Shown: positions 15,421 through 24,849 of the stretch, in pieces
Layout: each line of letters starts with the position of its first letter
Position numbering within the stretch: the first letter of the stretch is position 1
Assembly (NCBI RefSeq): GCF_001434975.1
Contig: NZ_AZEL01000047.1
Coordinates: 82,115 to 146,114, forward strand
DNA: 64,000 nucleotides
Direction: 5' to 3'
Source: Lactobacillus gallinarum DSM 10532 = JCM 2011
Lineage (GTDB): Bacteria; Bacillota; Bacilli; Lactobacillales; Lactobacillaceae
The notes under the pieces: model-generated
Told to the model about the DNA's origin: nothing
The model's input: the letters and a program-made list of their open reading frames with translations, nothing else
Databases searched by the model: none
Position numbers and translations under genes: made by a program

Positions 15421-16176
15421 TTATTTTTTATCTAATTTTCCTAAATCTACGGAATTCTTTTTAACTGCACTAGGAACGGACAATTTCTTAATTTGATCAA
15501 TTTGATCTACATTCATAGTCAAAGTCTTCTTTTGCCCATCATCTTTGTAGCTAGAAACAATTTTTACATCATTGACATTGTAATTTTTATCAACGTCGAC
15601 CTGAATTTCAGTATTGATTGGCTTTACATCATCAATATCAATTCCGATTAAAGTTGTGACTGCCGCATCAGACACGATCGCGTTCCAAACTCTTTTGTTG
15701 TTTCCTTTATAAATAAGGGCATAATTGTTGTCATTCTTTTTGACTTTAAATTGTTTGTGCAAAGGAATAAATGGAGTTAACAAGTTGCCATTTAAGCTTT
15801 GAATGAATGATGAATAGGTGCCAGCCTTAGCAGTGGTCTTAAACCAGTGACTGCTGTTGGTGCCTTTCATTTGAATGTAGCTATTTTTCCCTTCAACCCA
15901 CATTTTATAGTAATTAGAAGTTGCGGAAACATTGGCATAAATGATCGTAGGTTTAGTTGTATATTCAACCGCAGCCTTTTGTAAAGTTTTGCCATTGCTT
16001 TTTTCGTCCCAAGTGGCATGCATCGAATTATAATTTGCTTTTTGTGCTTTAGTTAAAATAGTTTTGGCGCTCGGCAAGTTGTCGCCAGATTTAGCACTTT
16101 TTTGCGAGCAAGCGGATAAACATAATGCTAATAAGGCAACTAAGCCTAAAATTAGTTTTTTATTCATAAATTTCAT
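15421..16176 (-). CDS. Lipoprotein, paralogue of the neighbouring lipoprotein
   Basis: 251 residues. The lipoprotein signal has the lipobox LSAC (MKFMNKKLILGLVALLALCL); an internal ATG three codons in is also possible. The mature part contains YKMWVEGKNSYIQMKG, HWFKTTAKAGTYSSFIQ and a C-terminal MNVDQIDQIKKLSVP segment. Overall layout (signal, a sheet built around a W-V-x-G-x-x-x-Y segment, late DVNDVKI-like strand) parallels the 14538-15338 protein, so both probably belong to the same LolA-like lipoprotein family. It is transcribed away from gpmA and ends at the terminator 15377-15413. Function unknown. Confidence 0.8.
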   Translation of the reverse strand: MKFMNKKLILGLVALLALCLSACSQKSAKSGDNLPSAKTILTKAQKANYNSMHATWDEKSNGKTLQKAAVEYTTKPTIIYANVSATSNYYKMWVEGKNSYIQMKGTNSSHWFKTTAKAGTYSSFIQSLNGNLLTPFIPLHKQFKVKKNDNNYALIYKGNNKRVWNAIVSDAAVTTLIGIDIDDVKPINTEIQVDVDKNYNVNDVKIVSSYKDDGQKKTLTMNVDQIDQIKKLSVPSAVKKNSVDLGKLDKK

Positions 16177-16339
16177 TTTTTACACTTCTTTTTGAATATT
16201 TTACTTAAAAGTAACACAAAAAAGAAGATAATAGAAAGTGAACATTAAAAAAAGATGTTTTTTACTCATTTCTCTATGAAAAAAACTGTGAAATGTGTAA
16301 AATATGGATGAAACATTGAATTTTAAAAGGAGATATTTC

Positions 16340-17032
16340 ATGTCAAAATTAGTTTTAATCCGTCACGGACAAAGTGAATGGAACCTTTCAAACCAATTTA
16401 CTGGTTGGGTTGATGTTAACCTTTCAGAAAAAGGTGTTGAAGAAGCTAAGAAGGCTGGTCGTTTAATCAAGGAACACGGTCTTGAATTTGATCAAGCTTA
16501 CACTTCATTATTAACTCGTGCAATCAAGACTTTGCACTTCGCATTGGAAGAAAGTGGCCAACTCTGGATTCCAGAAATGAAGACTTGGAGACTTAACGAA
16601 CGTCACTACGGTGCTCTTCAAGGTTTGAACAAGAAGAAGACTGCTGAAAAGTACGGCGATGAACAAGTTCACATTTGGCGTCGTTCATACGATGTTTTGC
16701 CACCAGCTATTGATGATGACAATGAATTCAGTCAAGCACATGACCGTCGTTACGCAAACTTGGACCCACACATCGTTCCTAAGGCAGAAAACTTACACGT
16801 ATGTCTTGACCGTGTAATGCCATTCTGGGAAGATCACATTGCTCCAGACTTACTTGACGGCAAGAACGTAATTATCGCAGCTCACGGTAACTCACTTCGT
16901 GCTTTAACTAAGTACATCGAAAACATTTCTGATGACGACATCATGAACCTTGAAATGAAGACTGGTGAACCAGTTGTTTACACATTCGACGAAAACTTGG
17001 ATGTTGTTAACAAGGAAAAGTTGGACGACTAA
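16340..17032 (+). CDS. gpmA: 2,3-bisphosphoglycerate-dependent phosphoglycerate mutase
   Basis: 230 residues, the usual length. It interconverts 3- and 2-phosphoglycerate in glycolysis. The phospho-histidine motif [12 protein letters not shown] is at residues 4-15, [11 protein letters not shown] is the conserved substrate loop and the second catalytic histidine lies in [12 protein letters not shown] near residue 180. An AAAAGGAGAT site 6 nt upstream fixes the ATG at 16340, not the upstream in-frame ATG. Codon use is strongly biased to preferred codons (AAG, GAA, CAC), as expected for a highly expressed glycolytic gene. It is followed by a terminator. Confidence 0.97.
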   Translation: MSKLVLIRHGQSEWNLSNQFTGWVDVNLSEKGVEEAKKAGRLIKEHGLEFDQAYTSLLTRAIKTLHFALEESGQLWIPEMKTWRLNERHYGALQGLNKKKTAEKYGDEQVHIWRRSYDVLPPAIDDDNEFSQAHDRRYANLDPHIVPKAENLHVCLDRVMPFWEDHIAPDLLDGKNVIIAAHGNSLRALTKYIENISDDDIMNLEMKTGEPVVYTFDENLDVVNKEKLDD

Positions 17033-17054
17033 TTTAATTAATGGTTATTCACAC

Positions 17055-17085
17055 AAAAAAGGAACTTTGCAAGAAGCTCCTTTTT
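17055..17085 (+). terminator. Terminator of gpmA
   Basis: AAAAAGGA.CTT...AAG.TCCTTTTT stem with T-run. Confidence 0.85.
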
Positions 17086-17104
17086 ATTTTGTATTTTTTA
17101 GGGA

Positions 17105-17136
17105 AAAAAAGCACCCCAAGAGGGATGCTCTATTTT
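17105..17136. terminator. Second hairpin downstream of gpmA
   Basis: AGCACCCC-AAGA-GGGATGCT preceded by an A-run and followed by TATTTT; could back up the gpmA terminator. Confidence 0.55.
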
Positions 17137-17253
17137 ATCAACTTGCCCCAAAAACTATTTTTTAAACATTTAGTTTCATAATTTTTTGGAACAAGTATAT
17201 TATATTATAAATAAAGAAAATTTACCATTTTTTTCTAAGGAAAGAGAAACGAT

Positions 17254-17856
17254 ATGAAAATATTAGTAACCGGTTTTGATCCTTTTGGCGGAGAGAAAAT
17301 TAATCCTGCAATTGAAGCTGTAAAAAGATTACCTAATGAAATAGCTGGTAACAAAATAATTAAGTTAGAAGTTCCTACTATTTTTTATCAAAGTGCTGAT
17401 GTCGTAAAGAAAGCGATTGAAAAAGAAAATCCTGAGATGGTGATTAATGTAGGACAGGCAGGTGGTCGCGGTGCCATTACGCCCGAAAGAATAGCAATTA
17501 ATTTTCAATCGGGTTCAACTCCTGACAATTCTGGTAAAGGTCCTAAAGAAGGTAAAATTCAAGCAGACGGATTAGATGGCTATTTTACCCAATTGCCAAT
17601 TAAAAAGATGGTAACTGCTATTCGTCATGCCGGAATCCCTGCACAAATTTCAAATTCTGCGGGGACATATGTCTGCAACCATCTTTTTTATGAAATTCAA
17701 TATTTAATTCATCACGATTATCCTGATTTAAAGGGCGGCTTTATTCATATTCCATATTTGCCAAGTCAGACTAAGAATGGACGTTATCCTTCAATGAGTT
17801 TAGAGAATATGGTAGTCGGGCTGACAGCGGCCATAAAAGCGGCTGCAATGTGTTAA
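17254..17856 (+). CDS. pcp: Pyroglutamyl-peptidase I
   Basis: 200-residue cytosolic cysteine peptidase (C15) that removes N-terminal pyroglutamate from peptides. The start [18 protein letters not shown] is diagnostic. Catalytic residues are visible: Glu in [14 protein letters not shown] (about 79), Cys in [14 protein letters not shown] (about 142) and His in [12 protein letters not shown] (about 165). AAGGAAAGAG precedes the ATG. Length fits the family. It stands alone between gpmA and a separately promoted mutarotase-like gene. Confidence 0.95.
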   Translation: MKILVTGFDPFGGEKINPAIEAVKRLPNEIAGNKIIKLEVPTIFYQSADVVKKAIEKENPEMVINVGQAGGRGAITPERIAINFQSGSTPDNSGKGPKEGKIQADGLDGYFTQLPIKKMVTAIRHAGIPAQISNSAGTYVCNHLFYEIQYLIHHDYPDLKGGFIHIPYLPSQTKNGRYPSMSLENMVVGLTAAIKAAAMC

Positions 17857-17859
17857 AAA

Positions 17860-17888
17860 TTGACAGTTACCCCTTTTAAGTGCTATTT
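17860..17888 (+). promoter_or_regulatory. Possible promoter of the mutarotase-like gene
   Basis: TTGACA, 17 bp, CTATTT. The -35 is perfect but the -10 is weak. Confidence 0.45.
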
Positions 17889-17919
17889 TTGTCAATGGAA
17901 TTAAAGTGGGGAGAAAAAT

Positions 17920-18480
17920 ATGCAAACAATTGATAATTCTCTCTTACAAGTCTCTGTCGATGAGAATGGGGCCAAAATGGTCCATCTTGTATCTATTAAT
18001 GATAATTATGATTATCTCGGCGAAAATGGGACTGAAGAGGGTATGGCAATTGCTTTTCCAGTGCTTGATCAAGGCAATAACTGGGCTAGCAAACTGCCCT
18101 GGACTGTCGTAGATAAAGGTGATACTCGAGTCAGTTTGACTTTAATTGATACACCGGAAAGCTATAAAAGTTTTCCATATCATTTTGAAGTGATGATAAC
18201 ATATGCTTTGGAGGGCAATCAATTAAAGATATCATTTTATCTAAAGAATTCATCACATAAGGAACTACCATTTTCATTAGGCTTTGTGTTGCCAAGTACT
18301 TGGCAAAGTCAGAGCAGCATTAACAAAATTAGTTTAATTAATGAAGAACATGGAATAGATATTGCTTCAACTGATTTTAAGTTAGCCGCAGAAGATGGTA
18401 AAGTTACTGCTTTTACTGATAAAATTGAATTAGAGGCTGAAAGTAGCCGCAATTTTGAGATTACATTGACACTAAAGTAA
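17920..18480 (+). CDS. Short aldose-epimerase-like (galactose mutarotase fold) protein
   Basis: 186 residues. The N-terminus (QTIDNSLLQVSVDENGAKMVHL) and the segment KSFPYHFEVMITYAL/LKISFYLKNSSHKELPFSLGFV have the pattern of the GalM-like carbohydrate-binding fold (DUF4432/Aldose_epim). Normal members run 280-340 residues; here the N-terminal and C-terminal parts appear joined with the central sheet shortened. The catalytic His pair of GalM is not evident apart from one His in FPYHF. It could be a minimal sugar-binding protein or a reduced mutarotase. Ribosome site GGGGAG is present, so the gene looks expressed. Confidence 0.7.
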   Translation: MQTIDNSLLQVSVDENGAKMVHLVSINDNYDYLGENGTEEGMAIAFPVLDQGNNWASKLPWTVVDKGDTRVSLTLIDTPESYKSFPYHFEVMITYALEGNQLKISFYLKNSSHKELPFSLGFVLPSTWQSQSSINKISLINEEHGIDIASTDFKLAAEDGKVTAFTDKIELEAESSRNFEITLTLK

Positions 18481-18510
18481 AAATAAGTAACGATTTTAAT
18501 AAGATGTAGG

Positions 18511-18539
18511 AAGCAAGTCAGCGATGATTTGCTTTTTTT
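18511..18539 (+). terminator. Terminator after the mutarotase-like gene
   Basis: AAGCAAGTCA-GCGA-TGATTTGCTTTTTTT. Confidence 0.85.
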
Positions 18540-18581
18540 GTTATAATACACTCAATGTGAATTTACATATAGGTATGATTT

Positions 18582-19688
18582 ATGAAGAAAAGTAGAAAAG
18601 AGTATAGAAATCACCCGACAGAGACTCGAGTGCAAAATCATAAATATAAAAAGCGCCATGTTTGGGCGTGGGTCACGGGGATAATAGTCTTAGTAGCAGT
18701 AGTTGCGACCGCGGCTTATTTTGCTTCTGTATATTTCCGAACAAAGAACGCTGTTGATAAAACCTATGATCCGCAAACTGCAGTGAAAACTACAGGTGAG
18801 TTTAATGGGAAAAAACGTTTTGCTGTTTTATTGATGGGAACCGATACTGGTGCTCTTCATAGAACAGAAAAGCGTGGACGAACTGATACCATGATTTTAG
18901 CTGTAGTTAACCCTGCTAAGAAGCACTATACGTTGGTTTCTATTCCACGTGATACGATGGCGCAAATGGTTGGTACAGATGAGTTTGGGGTAGAAAAAAT
19001 TAATGCTGCCTATGAGATAGGCGGAGCAAGAATGGCAATGGACACTGTCTCTGAATTAATTAATGTGCCTGTTAAATATTATGCTGTAGTTAATATGGGC
19101 GGGATCATGAAAATGATTCGTTATGTTGGCGGCATTAATATTCGACCAACGCTTAGCTTTGAATATGGCGGTTATGTCTTTAAGAAAGGCAAATTAACCC
19201 ATATGGGTGGTGCCGGAGCACTTGCTTACTCGAGAATGCGTTACGATGATCCTAGAGGAGATTATGGTAGGCAGGAGAGACAGCGACAAGTCATCACGAC
19301 ATTAATTAGAAAGGCTGTTTCGATTAGTTCACTATCAAATTTAGATTCAATTCTAACCTCTGTTTCAAACAATGTACGAACCAACTTGCCATTTAGTGCT
19401 TTACAACAAATTGCAATGAATTATCGTGATTGTGCTAAAAGCTCATCAAGTGATTATCTTCATGGCTATAATGCTGAGGTTGAGGATGCCGCATATCAAA
19501 TTCAACCAACTAGTGAATTGCAACGAATTTCTGATTTAGTGCGCACAGAGTTGGAATTAGAAAAGGAAGTTGTTCAGAATAACGAGACCTTCCAGAATGA
19601 AAAAAATAAAGCTAATGGCTTTAGTTTTAAGAGTGGCAAGATTCAGCATTATCATATCTATGATTACACCGGAGAAGGGGATAATTAA
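18582..19688 (+). CDS. LytR-CpsA-Psr (LCP) family wall polymer transferase
   Basis: 368 residues. A basic cytoplasmic start and one membrane segment (AWVTGIIVLVAVVATAAYFA, about residues 27-46) anchor an extracellular LCP domain (about 80-230). Conserved residues are visible: LLMGTDTG, the GRTDTMILAVV loop, VSIPRDTM with the lipid-phosphate-binding Arg, and the late MRYDDPRGDYGRQERQRQV motif. LCP proteins attach teichoic acids or capsule polymers to peptidoglycan. The stop codon overlaps the next start (TAATG), so it is coupled to the PlsY-like gene; the large sulfatase gene follows 36 bp later. All three look like one envelope operon. Confidence 0.92.
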   Translation: MKKSRKEYRNHPTETRVQNHKYKKRHVWAWVTGIIVLVAVVATAAYFASVYFRTKNAVDKTYDPQTAVKTTGEFNGKKRFAVLLMGTDTGALHRTEKRGRTDTMILAVVNPAKKHYTLVSIPRDTMAQMVGTDEFGVEKINAAYEIGGARMAMDTVSELINVPVKYYAVVNMGGIMKMIRYVGGINIRPTLSFEYGGYVFKKGKLTHMGGAGALAYSRMRYDDPRGDYGRQERQRQVITTLIRKAVSISSLSNLDSILTSVSNNVRTNLPFSALQQIAMNYRDCAKSSSSDYLHGYNAEVEDAAYQIQPTSELQRISDLVRTELELEKEVVQNNETFQNEKNKANGFSFKSGKIQHYHIYDYTGEGDN

Positions 19689-20305
19689 TGGAGCGAGTTT
19701 GGGCCACGCTGATTGGCTATATTTTTGGTAATTTTCTGACAGCGATGGTTGTTGGTAAAATCTTTTTGAAAATAAACCCTACAGAATATGGTTCACATAA
19801 TCCAGGAACAGCTAACATGGGGGCTGTTTTTGGTAAAAAATGGGGTATTTTAACTTGTTTGGGCGATTTGCTAAAAAGTTTGATTGCTCTGTTTATTGTG
19901 TATTTTGTTTTCCCAGCACATATCAATATTGCATATACTGGTCTGGGATTGATTTTAGGACATTGTTTTCCAATTTGGGATCATTTTAAAGGCGGTAAAG
20001 GTGTTGCAGTTGCCGCTCAGGTAGCGGTCTTTTATGATTGGAAGGCAGGATTTGCAACTTTGCTAATTGCTCTGGTATTAACTGCAATTATGCAAAATTT
20101 GACGATTCCACCAATCGTGTTTATGCTTTTATTCAGTGTTTATGAATTTTGGCACAATCAAGAAGCAGGAATTGTCTTTTTGGTGATTACTTTAATTATG
20201 ATTTTCAAGTTCTGGCATGATATTATTGATTTCTTTACCGGTCATGGTAAAAAAGTTGATATTTTATATTCAATTAAAAAGAAGTTGGGAATTAAGAGTA
20301 AGTAA
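19688..20305 (+). CDS. PlsY-family glycerol-3-phosphate acyltransferase
   Basis: 205-residue membrane protein with about five hydrophobic segments. The motifs of PlsY are present in order: an N-terminal IGYIFGNFLTAM helix, GSHNPGTANMGAVFGKKWGI (loop 1, the variant with Pro-Gly-Thr), and GHCFPIWDHFKGGKGVAVA (loop 2). PlsY transfers acyl from acyl-phosphate to glycerol-3-phosphate, making lysophosphatidate. The loop-1 sequence departs from the commoner GSGNIGATN form, so this may be a second, specialised PlsY rather than the housekeeping one. Its place between LCP and LTA-synthase-like genes suggests provision of a lipid anchor precursor. Confidence 0.88.
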   Translation: MERVWATLIGYIFGNFLTAMVVGKIFLKINPTEYGSHNPGTANMGAVFGKKWGILTCLGDLLKSLIALFIVYFVFPAHINIAYTGLGLILGHCFPIWDHFKGGKGVAVAAQVAVFYDWKAGFATLLIALVLTAIMQNLTIPPIVFMLLFSVYEFWHNQEAGIVFLVITLIMIFKFWHDIIDFFTGHGKKVDILYSIKKKLGIKSK

Positions 20306-20341
20306 TAACAAAAAATTTTAGTAAGGACATAGACTAGGAAA

Positions 20342-23332
20342 ATGAGTGAGATTAATAAAAAGAAATCACTGAATGTTGGTCAAATTGTTTGTATGATCTT
20401 GGCTGCATTTTTAATGCTAGTGCAGATGTTTTCATGGGGGAATACCTTTGGTAGATTGCCATTGAGTACCTTAATGAGATTTATTCCAGGAATGCTAGGT
20501 AGTGCAACATTAGCGCTTGTACCGATGGTTTTTGGTGCTGTATACAGCAAAAAGAAAATCCGTCCAACTGAAGCATTCAGATTCTGGATTATTGCAGTTG
20601 TAACGCTGATACTTCTGTATTTGGCTAACTTCATTAAGCGACCAGGTAGTTTTGTCATGTGGAAGCTGTGGGGTGTGTTCTTCCCAGTTTTGACAAGTAC
20701 TTCAGTTTTACTAGCTGGATTGATTTTCAGTATTTTGGCTCAACCATATCTGTATGAGTTGCAACGCCGAATTACAACTAAGCAAAATGTGTTGCTGCTT
20801 AGTGCATTGACATTAGTAGGCTTTGCTACTAGTGCAGGTACAATGTACTTTAACTACTCCATTTACGGTGTTTACCTCGTCTTATACTTTGCTTGGGGGA
20901 TGTTCTTGGCCAATGTTAAGATCCCTAAGAAAGTCTTTGGCTGGTCAATTGCTGCAGGAGTATTTTCATTCTTTGTAATGTTTATTGGGGTTCCGGGATT
21001 TAACGGTGTCTACTGGTATCAGCGTTTATCCGGACGTAGTGGAGTTTATTCTTGGACTCCTAAGTTTTTAAGTAATCCTACCTCGCCATTTCTATTTTTA
21101 ATGGTCTTGGCAGTATTCTTAATCTTTAGAAAAGTAATCGTTAGCTATAGCGCTAAGGATATGCGTTTCTTTATTCCAATAATTATTTTTATGGACGCAC
21201 CAATTATTGGTGGGTTTGTAAGATCATTCCGCTTTACTAATAGTGCTGGTTTTAACAAGTTCTTGATGATCGTCATTATGATGATTGCAGCTCTTGCGCT
21301 GAACTATTTGTATAGCCGCTTTTTATTTAGAATAAAGCCAATTAAGAAGACAGTTGAGTTCTTCAATAGTCATGATAATTTAGCTGAAGTTGTGGAATAT
21401 GGTTGGAAGAACTTCACAGCATGGGTAGTTGAAAACCGAGTAAGACTTCTTACTTGGGGCTGGTTCTATATCTTGAGTTTTGTTTCATTCTTAATTGAAT
21501 CAGATAACTTAAGAATTCAAATTACAACAGCTACAGATATCAATGCCGTAATTTTCTTGCTCGGAACTAGATTCTTTGCAATCATTTTGACAGCCATTTT
21601 CTTGGATGCCATGTTTGCAATTTTCTACTTCATCACAACGCGTTACTGGACTTCAACCATTTTGGTTAGTGTAATTACCATTGGTTGGGCCATTGCCAAC
21701 AAGATCAAGCTTAACCTTCGTGGTGAACCTATTTATCCAACTGAACTTGATGAAATTGTTAACTGGAAGACCTTGCTTCCAATGGTTGGTCAACAAAAGG
21801 TAATTATGATTGCCGTTGCTTTAGTGATTGTAATTGCTTTGACTGTTTTCCTTGAAATCAAGTTTCCAATTAAGAAAAAGGGTTCATGGAAGCGCCGTGG
21901 TATCTGGGCATTGCTCAGCTTGCTTTTGTTTATGACACCAGCTCGCTTCAACCACGATGGCGGAATCATTTATCACATCAACCGTGGTTTTGATAACAAG
22001 CAATCATTCAGAAACCCTGAACGTGATATTCAAATTAACGGTCCATTATTGAACTTCTTGAACTACTTCGATTTACAGATTATGAATAAGCCATCTAATT
22101 ACTCCAAGGCTACGATTAATCACTTGAATGAAAAGTATGGCAAGATTGCTGATGAAATTAACAAGACTAGAAAGAATACTTTAAAGGATCAAACTATTGT
22201 CTACAACTTGAGTGAAAGTTTTGTTGATCCATATACTTTCCCAACAATTAAGATTGATCCTAAGGTTCCAAACCCAGTTAAGTTTATTCAATCAATGAAG
22301 GATAGATCTACTTACGGTAGCATGCTTAGTGCAGGTTACGGTGGTGGTACTGCCAACATGGAATGGGAAACTTTGACAGGATTTAACATGGGTATGTTCA
22401 AGTCAACCTTGACTCCATATGTTCAAATTGTGCCAAACTATGACTTCTACCCCACCATTGGTATGGACTTCAACTACAAGTCAGCTGTTCACCCATTCAT
22501 TGGTACTTACTACTCAAGAGTAGAAGACTACAAGAGATTTAAGTTTAACAAGTTTGTTTACCTTGGATCTAAGTACAAGATCATTGATCAGAAGAAGTTA
22601 GGCAAGAGTACTTACAACTCTGACTTCACTACTTATGCTAACGGTTTGAGACAAATCAACAGCATGAAGGGTGGTCAATTTATTAACTTGATCTCAATTC
22701 AAAACCACATGCCTTACAACAACTGGTATCCAAACAACGAATACATGGGTAAGGTATCTGGTGAACTCTTCAACACTGCTGCCGTTCGTGAACAAATGGC
22801 AACTTACATCAAGGGTACGCAATACACCGACAAGGCAGTTAAGAAGTTTATTGGTCAAATTGATAAGATCAAGAAGCCAATTACCATTGTCTTCTACGGT
22901 GACCACTACCCAAGTATTTTGTCACAAAACTACACTGCTAAGTATCCTGTTCAAATGCACGCTACTCGTTACTTCATTTACTCTAACAAGTACGCTAGAG
23001 AACATGGTGCTAAGGAGAAGTTGACTCACAACACTAATTACGTCAACACTAGCGACTTCACTGCAATGATGCTTGAACAAACTAATTCTAAGGTAACTCC
23101 TTACCAAGCATTACTTACTGAAGTTCACAAGAAGCTTCCTGCAATCACCATTAACTTTAACGGTGATAAAGGCTTCCAATTAGTTGATCAAAAGGGACAC
23201 TTCGTTGATCCTAAGAAATTGACTTCAGAACAACAAGCAATTTTGAATGACTACGAAATGGTTCAATACGATATGACTGCTGGTCAAGCTTATGGCTTGA
23301 AGGCTAAGGGGTTCTACAAGTTAGATAACTAA
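20342..23332 (+). CDS. Large LTA-synthase-like sulfatase-domain membrane protein
   Basis: 996 residues. Roughly the first 600 carry a dozen or more membrane segments, about twice the five of classical LtaS. The extracellular catalytic domain (about 618-930) starts with TIVYNLSESFVDP. The nucleophile Thr lies in YGGGTANMEWETLTGF (about 668) and a metal-binding motif in VFYGDHYPSIL (about 855). The enzyme should transfer glycerol-phosphate from phosphatidylglycerol to a glycolipid or a polysaccharide; many-helix relatives such as GacH decorate wall polysaccharide, so lipoteichoic acid synthesis is not certain. Late codons become highly biased, hinting at strong expression. Ended by a terminator at 23335. 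Confidence 0.88.
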   Translation: MSEINKKKSLNVGQIVCMILAAFLMLVQMFSWGNTFGRLPLSTLMRFIPGMLGSATLALVPMVFGAVYSKKKIRPTEAFRFWIIAVVTLILLYLANFIKRPGSFVMWKLWGVFFPVLTSTSVLLAGLIFSILAQPYLYELQRRITTKQNVLLLSALTLVGFATSAGTMYFNYSIYGVYLVLYFAWGMFLANVKIPKKVFGWSIAAGVFSFFVMFIGVPGFNGVYWYQRLSGRSGVYSWTPKFLSNPTSPFLFLMVLAVFLIFRKVIVSYSAKDMRFFIPIIIFMDAPIIGGFVRSFRFTNSAGFNKFLMIVIMMIAALALNYLYSRFLFRIKPIKKTVEFFNSHDNLAEVVEYGWKNFTAWVVENRVRLLTWGWFYILSFVSFLIESDNLRIQITTATDINAVIFLLGTRFFAIILTAIFLDAMFAIFYFITTRYWTSTILVSVITIGWAIANKIKLNLRGEPIYPTELDEIVNWKTLLPMVGQQKVIMIAVALVIVIALTVFLEIKFPIKKKGSWKRRGIWALLSLLLFMTPARFNHDGGIIYHINRGFDNKQSFRNPERDIQINGPLLNFLNYFDLQIMNKPSNYSKATINHLNEKYGKIADEINKTRKNTLKDQTIVYNLSESFVDPYTFPTIKIDPKVPNPVKFIQSMKDRSTYGSMLSAGYGGGTANMEWETLTGFNMGMFKSTLTPYVQIVPNYDFYPTIGMDFNYKSAVHPFIGTYYSRVEDYKRFKFNKFVYLGSKYKIIDQKKLGKSTYNSDFTTYANGLRQINSMKGGQFINLISIQNHMPYNNWYPNNEYMGKVSGELFNTAAVREQMATYIKGTQYTDKAVKKFIGQIDKIKKPITIVFYGDHYPSILSQNYTAKYPVQMHATRYFIYSNKYAREHGAKEKLTHNTNYVNTSDFTAMMLEQTNSKVTPYQALLTEVHKKLPAITINFNGDKGFQLVDQKGHFVDPKKLTSEQQAILNDYEMVQYDMTAGQAYGLKAKGFYKLDN

Positions 23333-23334
23333 AC

Positions 23335-23365
23335 AAAAGACCGAACACGAAGTTCGGTCTTTTTT
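23335..23365 (+). terminator. Terminator of the envelope operon
   Basis: AAAAGACCGAAC-ACGA-AGTTCGGTCTTTTTT. Confidence 0.93.
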
Positions 23366-23417
23366 GTGTCTAATGGTAAAATAGTAGCTAAGAAAAAACG
23401 TGTTAAAGGTGATTAAA

Positions 23418-24812
23418 ATGAAAAAGATAATGACAATGGCACTAACAAGTGCTGCACTTCTTGGACTTTCTGCTACAACTGTTCAAGCTGGTACATATAA
23501 TCCAAAGAATACTACTAGTTTTAATATTAATAAACGTAACCACGTAACTAAAGGCAAAATTTACAAATTACATTTACCTGCAGCTGGTAGATTAGTTACA
23601 AATAGCAATGTTACCTTGAAAAATAGCATGGAATGGACATGTATTCCTTATGGCAAAAAGAAGAATACATATTATTTGCGTAAGGGTACATACTATTTAA
23701 CCAGTTCAAAGAATGCCAACGTAAAGACTGCATATACTCGTTTGACCAAGATTCGTAAGAATTTAGAAACTTACGTTGAAACTAAGAAGGATAATGATAA
23801 CAGCAGCCTTAAGGCAAGAAAGATTAAAATTGGTCAAAAAATCAAAGCAATGGGTGAAATGTACAATTATGATAGTATCGACTACTACAGCTTTACTATT
23901 GATTCACCTCAAATGGTTACGATGAAGATGACTAATAATCCAATTTATCAACTTGGAAAAGGCAACATCTTCAGCAATATGAACGTAATCATGTTTGATA
24001 AAGATAATTCTGTTGGCGGTAGCACTATGCTTTACCCAGAGGATTTCAAAGTTAATGGCAATAAGACTGCCAGCCAAAGTTGGTACTTGGCTAAAGGAAC
24101 CTATGTGTTTAGTGTAAATACTCGCGGGCTTTATGATTTCCAATTAACAGCCGTTCCTGATACACGCATGGTGCCAACAGATACTGAAATTGAATCTTTA
24201 AAGGATACTAAGGATGGTGTGGTTGCTACATTGAGGGATGCACTTCATGCTAAGACTTACGAACTTGCATGGCGTGAGAAGGGCTCAAAGGCTGCCTCAT
24301 TTACTTCTAGCAGCAACACTGTAGAAGTAAGTACTGCTCCAGCTACGCGCTATCTAGAAAGAAACGGTCATAAAATTCCAGTTCAAATTGGTAAAAAGTT
24401 AGTTAATGGTCAAACTTATGATTTTGTAGCTCGCGGAGTAAGCAACCCTGACTACATTCGTTACGGTAATCCAGAAACTGATAATTATTTTGGTGCTTGG
24501 AGTAAAGTTGTTGAGCATACCTACTATGCTCCTTCAGATGCCACACCAGGAGCTGTCGATTTAACCATTGCTAAAGCTGACAATACTTACCACAACATTC
24601 ATGTAGTTTGGGAGAAAATTGATAGTGCACAAAGTTACCGCATTGCTTACCGCCAAAAGGGTACAAGCAAGTGGTATTACGAAGTAACCGATCAAGCTTC
24701 TAACGCTATTACAGGTATTACCAGAAATAGAAGTTATGAAGTGAAATTACAAGCTTTAAATGGCAGAGAAGAAGGCCCATGGTCCGCAATTAAAACGGTT
24801 TTCTTAAAATAG
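23418..24812 (+). CDS. Secreted protein with C-terminal fibronectin type III-like domains
   Basis: 464 residues. A signal peptide (MKKIMTMALTSAALLGLSAT, cleavage after VQA) is followed by a basic region and then a repeated beta module around residues 45-110 and 140-250 (YYSFTIDSPQMVTMKM, SWYLAKGTYVFSVNTRGLYD), resembling bacterial pre-peptidase-type sandwich domains. The C-terminal 200 residues hold one or two FnIII-like units (VVWEKIDSAQSYRIAYRQKG then SYEVKLQALNG). No SLAP repeat, LPxTG or catalytic motif is seen, so how it stays at the surface is unclear. Probably a surface or matrix-binding protein. ATG at 23418 has AAAGGTG upstream. Confidence 0.8.
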   Translation: MKKIMTMALTSAALLGLSATTVQAGTYNPKNTTSFNINKRNHVTKGKIYKLHLPAAGRLVTNSNVTLKNSMEWTCIPYGKKKNTYYLRKGTYYLTSSKNANVKTAYTRLTKIRKNLETYVETKKDNDNSSLKARKIKIGQKIKAMGEMYNYDSIDYYSFTIDSPQMVTMKMTNNPIYQLGKGNIFSNMNVIMFDKDNSVGGSTMLYPEDFKVNGNKTASQSWYLAKGTYVFSVNTRGLYDFQLTAVPDTRMVPTDTEIESLKDTKDGVVATLRDALHAKTYELAWREKGSKAASFTSSSNTVEVSTAPATRYLERNGHKIPVQIGKKLVNGQTYDFVARGVSNPDYIRYGNPETDNYFGAWSKVVEHTYYAPSDATPGAVDLTIAKADNTYHNIHVVWEKIDSAQSYRIAYRQKGTSKWYYEVTDQASNAITGITRNRSYEVKLQALNGREEGPWSAIKTVFLK

Positions 24813-24815
24813 CGG

Positions 24816-24844
24816 TTGACTAAAACTATTTTTCTCGTTAATAT
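24816..24844 (+). promoter_or_regulatory. Promoter of the tyrS T-box transcript
   Basis: TTGACT, 17 bp, TAATAT, directly after the stop codon of the preceding gene. Confidence 0.8.
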
Positions 24845-24849
24845 CATAA

